Shown here in pieces: positions 56,527-64,000 of a stretch of DNA of 64,000 bases. A program made the position numbers and the translations under genes. Every line of letters starts with the position of its first letter. The first letter of the stretch is position 1. Origin of the DNA: Tuctoria greenei (taxonomy: Eukaryota; Streptophyta; Magnoliopsida; Poales; Poaceae); the NCBI GenBank assembly GCA_036927565.1, contig JAYESD010000001.1, positions 33,517,146-33,581,145 on the forward strand, read 5' to 3'. The notes under the pieces were generated by a model. The model saw only the letters and a program-made list of their open reading frames with translations, was not told the DNA's origin and made no database searches.

Positions 56527-58980
56527 CGTGATCATTGGTATGTTTCTCGCAAACTCCAACCCGGCAACTATGTTATTTGATTCTGGAGCATCGCATTCAT
56601 TCATTGCATCAAAATATGTTGCCAAGTATAGTTTGCCTATCTCTCATATGAAGTTTACTCTATTGGTTAAGTCTCCTGGAGGAGAGATGAGGGCAAATAT
56701 AGTATGTCTAAAAGTAGGCCTTAGAATAAGGGGGGTAGATTTCTTTGCCAACCTCATCATTTTGGATTCTCAAGGATTGGACATTATAACTTGGTACGGA
56801 CTGGTTGAGGAAGCACAATGGAGTTATTGAGTGTGCCACGTAGACGGTGAAGTTGACCAATGAAGAAGGGATCACCGTAGAATTTGAAGCATCTCAACAT
56901 GCACCAAAGCAATTGGAGCTGAACCACATGGACGGTGCCGCAATTGAGGAGATTCTGATAGTGTGTGAATTTTTGGATGTGTTTCTGGATGAGTTGTCAG
57001 GTATGCCACCTGACCGAGACATAGAATTTGTTATTGAGTTAATACCTGGAACTGCACCTATAGCTAAGAGGCCATATAGGATATACCTCCTAAGGAATTA
57101 GCAGAGCTCAAGAAGCGGATTCAAGAGCAACTAGAGAAAGGTTTTATTCGCCCTAGTTCTTCACCATGGGGAGCGCCCGTGCTGTTTGTGGACAAGAAGG
57201 ATGGTTCGCAAAGGATGTGTGTGGATTACTGAGCTCTTAACGAGGTAACAATCAAGAACAAGTACACCTTGTCACGCATAGAAGACTTGTTTGATCAGAT
57301 GAAGGGTGCTTCTATTTTCTCTAAGATTGATTTGAGGTTAGGATACTTTCAAATGAAGATTAGGCCATCGGACATACCCAAGACAGCTTTTAGGACATGG
57401 TATGGATCTTATGAATACACTGTGATGTCCTTTGGATTGACCAACACGCCTGCCTACTTTATGTACCTCATGAATAAGGTCTTCATGGAGTACTTGGATA
57501 AGTTTGTTGTGGTGTTCATTGATGACATTATGATCTACTCGAAGGATGAGAAGGAATATGAGGAACACTTGAGGCTTACATTGCAGAAATTGAGGGAGCA
57601 TCAATTGTATGCCAATTTCAACTAGTGTCAGTTTTGGTTGAGAGAATTATCGTTTTCGGGTCATATCATTTCAGAAGGAGGAGTTTTGGTTGAACCCGGA
57701 AAGGTGAGAGACGTTTTAAAATGGGAGCCCCCGCAAAATTAAAAGGAAATAAGGAGTTTTCTTAAAATGGCTGGATATTACCCTCGATTCATCAAGGACT
57801 TTTCCAAGATAGCCAAGCCAATTACGGAGTTCCTAATGAAGGGGAAAACGTTTCAATGGACTCAAGCTTGTCAAGAAAGTTTTGAGGAGTTGAAGAAAAG
57901 GTTTACTACAACCCCAGTTTTGGTTTTGCCGGATGTAAGCAAGAGCTTTGATATTTATTGTGATGCATCAAGACAAGGACTTGGATGTGTATTGATGCAA
58001 GAAGGTCAAGTGGTTGCATATGCATTGAGACAATTGAAGAAACATGAGCAGAACTATCCAACCCATGATTTGGAACTTGCAGCCGTAGTACATGCATTGA
58101 ATATTTGGAGACACTACATCCTTGGACATAGGTGTGAAATTTATACGGATCATAAGAGTTTGAAGTATATTTTCACACAAACGGATCTAAATTTAAGGCA
58201 ACGAAGATGGTTGGAACTCATCAAGGATTATTATTTGGGAACCAATTATCATCTGGGAAAAGCCAATGTAGTGGTCGGTGCTTTGAGCCGGAAAGGAGTA
58301 AGTCATCAACTCACGGTTCGAGAGTTGCCATCTGAGTTATGTAAGCAGTTTGAATGGTTGAACCTCGGATTTGTAAATGAGATGGGGATGATGGAGTTAA
58401 ATCCGACCTTGGAGCAAGAAATTCGAGAGGGCCAGACCAAGGATGAGGAAATCCAAGAAATCAAAAAAAGAACCCAAGAGGGAAGATAATACAGGTTTGA
58501 TGAGGATGAACATGGTACCCTATGGCTTGGTAATAGGATTGTTGTGCCTAATGTAAAGCATATTCGGGAAACGATACTAAAGGAGGCACATGACTTGCCA
58601 TACTCAATTCACCCCGGTTGTACGAAGATGTACAAGGACTTGAAGACATGCTATTGGTGGGCTAGCATGAAGAAGGACATAGCTGAATATGTAGCATTGG
58701 GTGATGTGTGCCAACAAGTCAAGGCGAAACATCAAAGGCCAGTGGTTTTATTGCAGCCGTTGAAGATTCTGGAGTGGAAGTGGGAAAAGATCGGTATGGA
58801 CTTTATAGTTGGTTTGCCGCGTACACAGTCTGGCTATGACTCAATTTGGGTAATTGTGGATCGGTTGACGAAATCAGCTCACTTTATTCCCGTCAAGACC
58901 ACTTTTAATGGAGAGAAGTTAGTAGGACTATATATAGGAAGAATAGTATGTTTGAATGGAGTTCCAAAGAGTATAGTTTC
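56486..58980 (+). pseudogene. Chromovirus pol, broken and cut in integrase
   Basis: Protease LFDSGASHSFI (56574-56606). RT: MCVDY with a stop at 57229, FSKIDLRLGYFQM with catalytic Asp kept, and FIDDIMIYSK near 57516. RNase H: YCDASRQGLGCVLMQEGQ and YTDHKSLKYIF (57767-58489; VADALS reads VVGALS, a lost Asp). Integrase: zinc module near 58590-58710 (one His is Pro, one Cys is Gly), then GMDFIVGLPRTQ, and the frame ends at GVPKSIVS. At least seven stops or shifts are visible. Confidence 0.88.
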
Positions 58981-59129
58981 TGTGAGACCTATGTGTGCTG
59001 AATACATTGGCTTTGACAATAAAAGTTTTGAATGCTGCCATAACATCTTTTTAGCAAGGTCCGACTCTAGCTCTGAGCTTCTGCAAGGTCCGACAATAGG
59101 TCCGACTTTCTTTGTCTAGATCCGACATG

Positions 59130-59460
59130 TTTTTGGGTAGCTTCGGTGAGCTTTGTCTTTAGCTCCAGTATGTCTTTGATAGCTCTGGCATGTCTTTGAT
59201 AGCTCCGGCATGTCTTTGTTAAGCTCCGATATGTTTTACTAGGTCTGACTTATGTTGGTTAGCTCCAACATGTTTTTCTAGCTCTAACTTTTGGGATGAC
59301 TAGTTCCGACTAGCTTTGGTTAGCTCCGGCGCTAGGTCTGACTAGCTTTGGTTAGCTCCAGCACTAGGTCCGCCTAGCTTTGGTTAGCTCCGGCACTAAG
59401 GTCCGACTAGCTGTGGTAAGCTCCAGCTCAAGCTCCGGTTAGCTTTGGCAAGGTTCAGAA
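59130..59460 (+). repeat. Degenerate tandem repeats in U3
   Basis: Repeats of TAGCTCCGGCATGTCTTTGA (59160-59215) pass into TAGCTTTGGTTAGCTCCGGC with CTAGGTCCGAC (59300-59420), unit about 32 bp, roughly four copies. They sit in U3 well upstream of the TATA box, where enhancer repeats are usual. Confidence 0.75.
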
Positions 59461-60239
59461 CTTGATCGTAATGTTGCAAATTTTCATGTGAAATGTTTAG
59501 AACTTGCTTTATATTCTTAGAAAGATTGCTTAGTATTCATTTGCTAAGTTTTTGGTGCATTTTGGTTGATATGGCTGATATCGTTTTGATATGCTTTGCA
59601 ACATGCTTTTTTGAGGTGCTCACGTAAGGTGTTGTGTTTGGAACTGACTTGAGTCAAGTCGCGGACTTGGGCTCGTACGGATCGGTTGTTTATTCATGTG
59701 CAGGTGTTGCTTGAGTTCAAGACATAGCTCGTGATGGGATCCATTAAACTAGTCTTAGGGAGAAGATGAGGTTCAACAACCAAGTTCAGAAGGAATTGTG
59801 GTTGAGTTGATCGGGAGGTTGCGCAACATGTTTGAATCAAGAACAATGCATATGAAGGTATCGTGGACGTCATTGGAAGATGTTTGCATGGATGCAAGGA
59901 GTGCATGTATATGGCTACATGGTTCCGAGGCGTGATGAAGAGATGTGGACGTAAAGAATTTGTCGGAAAGGTCCAACCGACTAGGTTATGGACTCAGGCT
60001 GCGGCTGAGTTGGGTTTGACTCAAATATGGAAAGATTTGAGTTGGTTATATTAGGATTTCGTGTGGGACACAAATTCGAGTTGTTTTAGGAACGTGGGAT
60101 ACGTTCCTAAGGTGTTTGGAAGTCTTAACATTGCTTCTATCTGTGTATAGAAGAGTCCTAAGCAGTTATGGAAAGTTTCGATTCATGATTTGAGTAGGAT
60201 TAGAGTCCTAGTTGAGATTGGGTTGTCCTAAGGGCTGGT

Positions 60240-60246
60240 TATATAA
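60240..60246 (+). promoter_or_regulatory. TATA box of right Sirevirus-like LTR
   Basis: TATATAA in GGTTATATAAGCAAGG, followed by a purine-rich leader. It is the likely promoter. Confidence 0.65.
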
Positions 60247-60855
60247 GCAAGGGAGGCCAGAGCTTGTGGTGCAAGACTTTGGGGCTGTTCCTCTTGTGTT
60301 ATATTGAATAAAATTCATAGTTTGAAGGAACTTTTGTGCCTTGTTCGTCCGACTTGTTTCAGACAAGCTTTACTCGTCGAGTTTCTGGACAGCACTACCT
60401 TTCATCGGTGGTTTTATCATAACTCGAGTTTTACAGATCCAATTGACGTGATTCTTTTTGGGTTGTCTTCAAAACTTGATTATCTATCATTTGTCAAAAT
60501 TTCACGGTCATTGGATATCTGGTTTCTGATCTACACGAGTTTCTTTGCAGCGTTCCAGAACTGTTTTTCTCGGGTAAGACATATTGACCTTTGTTCGATC
60601 ATTCGATCATAACTTGAGTTTCTCTCAACGGATTTGAGTGATTCTTCTTGTGTTTTCTTTGTGACTTGAGTCTCTCTGATATATATCACTTTTTTCATGG
60701 TGAAACATGTTTATATTAGTTTCACACATGATTTCTTTAACAGATCATTTTTCTGCCAAAGAGGTTGGGATTTAATTGTTTCCGCTGCGTAAGATTTTTG
60801 AAATCTACAATTCACCCCCCCTAGTAGCTTTTCACGTGCCCTTCGATCCTACAAT

Positions 60856-60870
60856 TGGTATCAAAGCCAC
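60856..60870 (+). other. Primer binding site of right Sirevirus-like element
   Basis: TGGTATCAAAGCCAC starts two bases after the LTR end; initiator tRNA-Met type with one change. Confidence 0.82.
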
Positions 60871-60924
60871 AGTGCTATAATCATTGTGATTTAAATGTGT
60901 TTTTGACTAATCATCATAGAGAAA

Positions 60925-62561
60925 TACTCCACCAAACCTTGTGTGTTTGTTGGTATTGATTTTCAGGTTTGGAAGGCACGCATGGAGGCTTTCATCCAGG
61001 CACAAGGATTCACAATTTGGGAGAAGGTGTACAAGCCTTACGAAGTGCCACCAAATGATCAAGTTACGGCTACAAACCTACGGGACATCGACAACAACAA
61101 CAAAGCCCAAAACTTGATCATCCAAGGACTCACTCAGAGCGACTTCGACCGTGTTGCACATCTCCGATCGGCATACGATGTATGGAGAGCACTTTGTGAC
61201 AATCACGAAGGATCCAACACATCAAGGAGGTAAGGCAAGACATGTTCACGAAAGAATACATGCGCTTCGAGATGCAACCCGGTGAGTCCATTGATGATCT
61301 CTTTGCTCGCTTTAACAACATTCTCAGTAACTTGCGTAGTGTCAACGTTAATTTTTCTGATGCTGAAAATGCTAGGCAACTGCTTAGTGCATTAGACATG
61401 TCAATCTGGGAGATGAAAGTTACATCTATCTGTGAATCTACTGTCATGAGTACACTTACTTTAGATGTGCTTTACTCTAAACTCAAAACTCATGAAATTG
61501 ACATCTTATCATGTAAGAACCCAAATAAGTCTATTGCATTTGTCTCACAATGTGATATGCCTAGCTCCGGCCAATCATCATCTTGCAATACTCTTGCTTT
61601 GTTGTCCTCACTAACCCTGGAGCAGATCGAGGAATTTCCAGAAGAGGAGTTAGCACTAATCTCTACTAGGTTCTCAAAAGCATTGCAAAATGTGAGAACT
61701 AGAAGGAGAGGAAGCTCCGGACCTCAACGCTGTTTTAAATGTGGTAAGACAGGACACTTTCGTACAGAATGCCCTAACCTTTCACGTCCTACTACCCGTG
61801 AAGAAAAACAAAACAAGGTCAAGACCACCTCTGGAAACCCCAACAAGAAAAAGAAGGGTACCATAGGACGCAAGATGATTAACAGCTTCATCACTGCACT
61901 TCAAGAGTTTGGTTCAAGCGATGTAGACTTTGAAAGTGATGAAGATGATGACGATCTGGCCAACTTATGCTTCATGGCGGGCAAAACAAGATCAAGATCA
62001 AGTCAGGAGGATGTAGAACACAACAGTGATGACGATGAGGTATGTTCTACTTGTACAATGTGTGATGCAATTTCTTGTGCAACTATTATTGTTAAGAAAA
62101 GGACACTTAGGAATAATGCTGCTAAAATTGAATCACTAGAATCTAAAATCAACCGTTTGAAAACCATAATTCCTAGTGATGATTCTTGTCCCTCATGTGA
62201 TTTAATCTATGAACAATTGTCCACACTAAGAACTGCACACTCTTCCACTCTAGATAGACTTGAGCTTGAAATTGAAAAGAACAAAAAGCTTGCTGCACTT
62301 GACATTGGAAACTTAAAAGATGCTTCTTGTTCTACAATTGATTTGCATTGTTCTAGTTGTGATGATCTTGAAAAGAAACTAAAAGATGCTATGAATGAAA
62401 TTTCAATATTGAATAATGCTTTACGTTTTTATGAAGTTAAATATTGTTCCAATTGCAAATTAAAAGGAAAAACTTCATGTGAAAAATGCCTTTATTTGTC
62501 CGATAAACTTGATAACATGCATAGGACATTAGATCGGTTTTGTAATGGGAATAGAACCTAA
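60925..62561 (+). pseudogene. Sirevirus gag, frameshifted
   Basis: From about 60925: KPCVFVGIDFQVWKARMEAF, EKVYKPYEVP, SDFDRVAHLRSAYDVWRALC, then a frameshift near 61220. From 61242, 439 codons are open: RFEMQPGESIDDLFARFNNI, STLTLDVLYSKLKTHEIDIL. The zinc knuckle CFKCGKTGHFRTEC lies near residues 165-178 and is followed by a D/E-rich segment and Cys-containing coiled coils (IESLESKINRLKTI; DLEKKLKDAMNEISILNNAL). Apart from the one shift the gag is well preserved, so the element is fairly young. Confidence 0.88.
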
Positions 62562-62563
62562 AC

Positions 62564-63159
62564 TTGCTGTTGAATTCTTCCAAGTCTTGCAAAGATAAAA
62601 CTGGTTTAGGTTTCGATTCTCATGCTCATGCTGAGGCACATCCACCTAAAATTGTAAAGTCATTAGGAAGTGGTGTGATTCAAACAGTTTCTAAAAAAAA
62701 GAAGTGGTTTTCAAATCTACAGGGGTGTTGTCTCATTCGGTTTTAAATAAAAATGTTGTTTGCTCATCTAGACATGAACACAAAGTTAAATTTCATTGTA
62801 CCTACTGTGGTAGAGATGGTCATGTCATAGATTTTTGTTATAGACTAGCTAAACAACAGAAAAGGGAAAGAATGATTGCTAGATTTTATAACTTTCATGC
62901 AAAATTTGTTGCACATATTAAACCAAATGCCAGGAACATGCAACCTGCTGTTATGAGTCAAAAACATTCAAAGTTTACCTCTAGACCTTCTGTTTTTGCC
63001 TCCGGAGCTACTGATTTTTGTGCTACTCAAGTAACATCTTATAGGTCAGTAGTTAAGAGTAAAAAACCTCAAACTTTGACTCGTAAACCTGCTGTTTTAT
63101 CTCAGCTTTCGCGTGTTTTTTCCTGCTGCACGTCGTGTGATTCAGTACTGGATTCCTAA
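62564..63159 (+). pseudogene. Gag-protease linker with second zinc knuckle
   Basis: After a stop at 62559 the linker continues in two frames. 62704-63159 contains VKFHCTYCGRDGHVIDFCYR, a CCHC knuckle, then a basic region (KQQKRERM) and a Ser/Thr-rich stretch. A second CCHC before the protease is usual in this group. The next frame change is near 63140, towards YWIPKFLLTNPS. Confidence 0.78.
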
Positions 63160-63223
63160 ATTCCTTTTGACTAACCCCAGTATTGAGTCATCGACGTATT
63201 GTGCTTCTGTGTAGGTTACACGT

Positions 63224-63604
63224 TTGAGAAAGGAGAACATTTGGATTGTGGATTCAGGTTGCTCACGCCACATGAATGGTAACAAAGATTGGTTATCCTC
63301 CCTCTCTTTTGTGTCACGTGTACATAATGTTACTTTTGCCGATAATTCTTCAACTTCTATAATTGCTAAGGGTTCAGTTAGAGTAAATGATGACTACACT
63401 TTGAAGGATGTGGCACTTGTCAAAAATTTGAAATACAACTTGCTTTCTGTGTCACAGTTGCTAGATGAAAATCTGGAAATTATTTTCAATAAAAACTGCT
63501 GCAAAGTTGTAGATTCAAATAGTGAGCTTATTTTTAACATGTCTTGGTTTGGAAGAGTTTTTAAAGCTGATTTTGATATGTTTCCTCTAAGCATAGGTGT
63601 CTAG
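63224..63604 (+). pseudogene. Protease of right Sirevirus-like element
   Basis: 126 codons open: IWIVDSGCSRHMNGNKDWLS carries the aspartic protease DSG, then VTFADNSSTSIIAKGSVRVN and LKYNLLSVSQLLDENLEIIF. It ends with a stop at 63602-63604, after which the frame reopens. The domain looks intact; the stop separates it from integrase. Confidence 0.85.
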
Positions 63605-64000
63605 TTGCTAATGATTCAAATGACTTATATTTTTGGCATCGTAGACTTGGTCACATAGGCTTTGATCACCTAATGCGTGTTAGTGCTCTTGATCGCATAC
63701 ATAGGTTGCCTAATCTTAAAGGGGACAAAGAAATTGTGTGCTCTTCTTGTAGACATGCTAAGATGGTTGCAGGTTCACATACTCCTCTCACAGTGATCAT
63801 GACAACTGAACCGGGTTAACTTTTGCACCTTGACACCATAGGACCTTCACGTGTTCAATCCTTCGGAGGTAAATGGTATGTTCTTGTTATTGTTGATGAT
63901 TATTCTAGATACTCTTGGGTTTACTTTATGGCATCTAAGAATGAAGCTTTTAGTCACTTTAGAACTTTATTTCTTAGATTATCAATTGATCACCCAGGAT
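63605..64000 (+). pseudogene. Integrase N-terminus (runs off window)
   Basis: After the stop the same frame continues: VASNDSNDLYFWHRRLGHIG, LMRVSALDRIHRLPNLKGD, and a zinc module CSSCRHAKM. A stop follows near 63818-63820, then LHLDTIGPSRVQSFGGKWYV with the first core Asp and VLVIVDDYSRYSWVYFMAS. The second Asp and Glu lie beyond the edge. Confidence 0.85.

Larger units (their letters stand above)
52140..58980 (+). mobile_element. Chromovirus interrupted by Sirevirus (subfamily B LTR)
   Basis: Plus strand: 5' LTR 52140-55052, primer site, gag, protease, RT, RNase H and most of integrase. The frame is cut at GVPKSIVS by the LTR of the next element. The 3' part should resume beyond the window. 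The 5-bp flank before the LTR is ACCAC. It is inserted in the MULE relic. Proteins are close to the innermost chromovirus, but the LTR is a distinct subfamily and the coding region has many lesions. Confidence 0.92.
58981..60853 (+). repeat. 5' LTR of right Sirevirus-like element
   Basis: 1873 bp, begins TGTGAGACCTATG and ends CGATCCTACA. It contains a tandem-repeat block at about 59040-59460, a TATA box at 60240 and the CACCCCCCCTAGTAGC block near the end. Confidence 0.85.
58981..64000 (+). mobile_element. Sirevirus-like Ty1/copia element, right part outside window
   Basis: Plus strand: 5' LTR 58981-60853, primer site, gag with two zinc-knuckle parts, protease and the first part of integrase up to the edge. 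It inserted into the integrase region of the chromovirus. The left flank is GTTTC (58976-58980), which should recur after the 3' LTR. The long gag with coiled coil and second CCHC, and LTR end CACCCCCCCTAGTAGC, point to the Sirevirus/Maximus group. It is a different family from 33043-44659 (no shared LTR sequence, no palindromes). Confidence 0.88.

Overview
The window is transposon-dominated plant nuclear DNA, almost certainly from a grass (Poaceae). I see no bacterial-style gene organisation. Nearly everything is LTR retrotransposon: Ty3/gypsy chromovirus with 2.8-2.9 kb LTRs, Ty3/gypsy Tat-like, Ty1/copia with 129-130 bp LTRs, and Ty1/copia Sirevirus-like. Between these lie scraps of older DNA: a WNK-kinase pseudogene, a PIF/Harbinger transposase relic, a MuDR/MULE transposase relic, a Stowaway-like MITE and a foldback repeat. 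No intact host gene, rRNA, tRNA gene or CRISPR array was found. The species cannot be named from this sequence.

Layout. 1-3043: 3' end of a plus-strand chromovirus with its 3' LTR. 3044-4866: a truncated LTR of the same family in inverted orientation. 4868-5026: chromodomain tail of a different chromovirus. 5899-7854: decayed PIF/Harbinger element. 8040-30309: a three-level nest. A minus-strand copia (8045-30304, target duplication TTACC) is split by a plus-strand Tat-like gypsy (13017-30042, duplication GTAGC). The 5' LTR of that gypsy is in turn split by a minus-strand chromovirus (13374-23805, duplication AGATC). All three target duplications are exact. LTR divergence falls in nesting order, about 12 %, 6 % and 2 % by hand count. 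The outer copia landed in an intron of a WNK-kinase gene copy, whose next exons follow at 30335-30964 and are themselves cut by a MITE.

31075-33042 is a mosaic of four element fragments. 33043-44659 is a decayed minus-strand Sirevirus-like copia with an extra 3' ORF region and several purine tracts. 45707-50654 is a complete minus-strand copia (duplication GAGCT) of the same family as the outer copia of the nest. 50741-52139 is a MULE transposase relic. 52140-58980 is a plus-strand chromovirus whose integrase region is cut by a plus-strand Sirevirus-like copia (58981 to the window edge).

The most unusual signal is a 12-bp palindrome (consensus CGGACTAGTCCG, alternating with CGGACTTGTCCG). 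It is arrayed upstream of the TATA box in the chromovirus LTR. Its centre-to-centre spacing alternates between 20-22 and 31-33 bp, close to two and three DNA turns, and this spacing is kept in two diverged LTR subfamilies. The same motif also fills the LTRs and an internal non-coding stretch of the unrelated Sirevirus-like copia. Palindromic motifs are known from Sirevirus LTRs; sharing with a chromovirus and the helical phasing are the parts worth checking.
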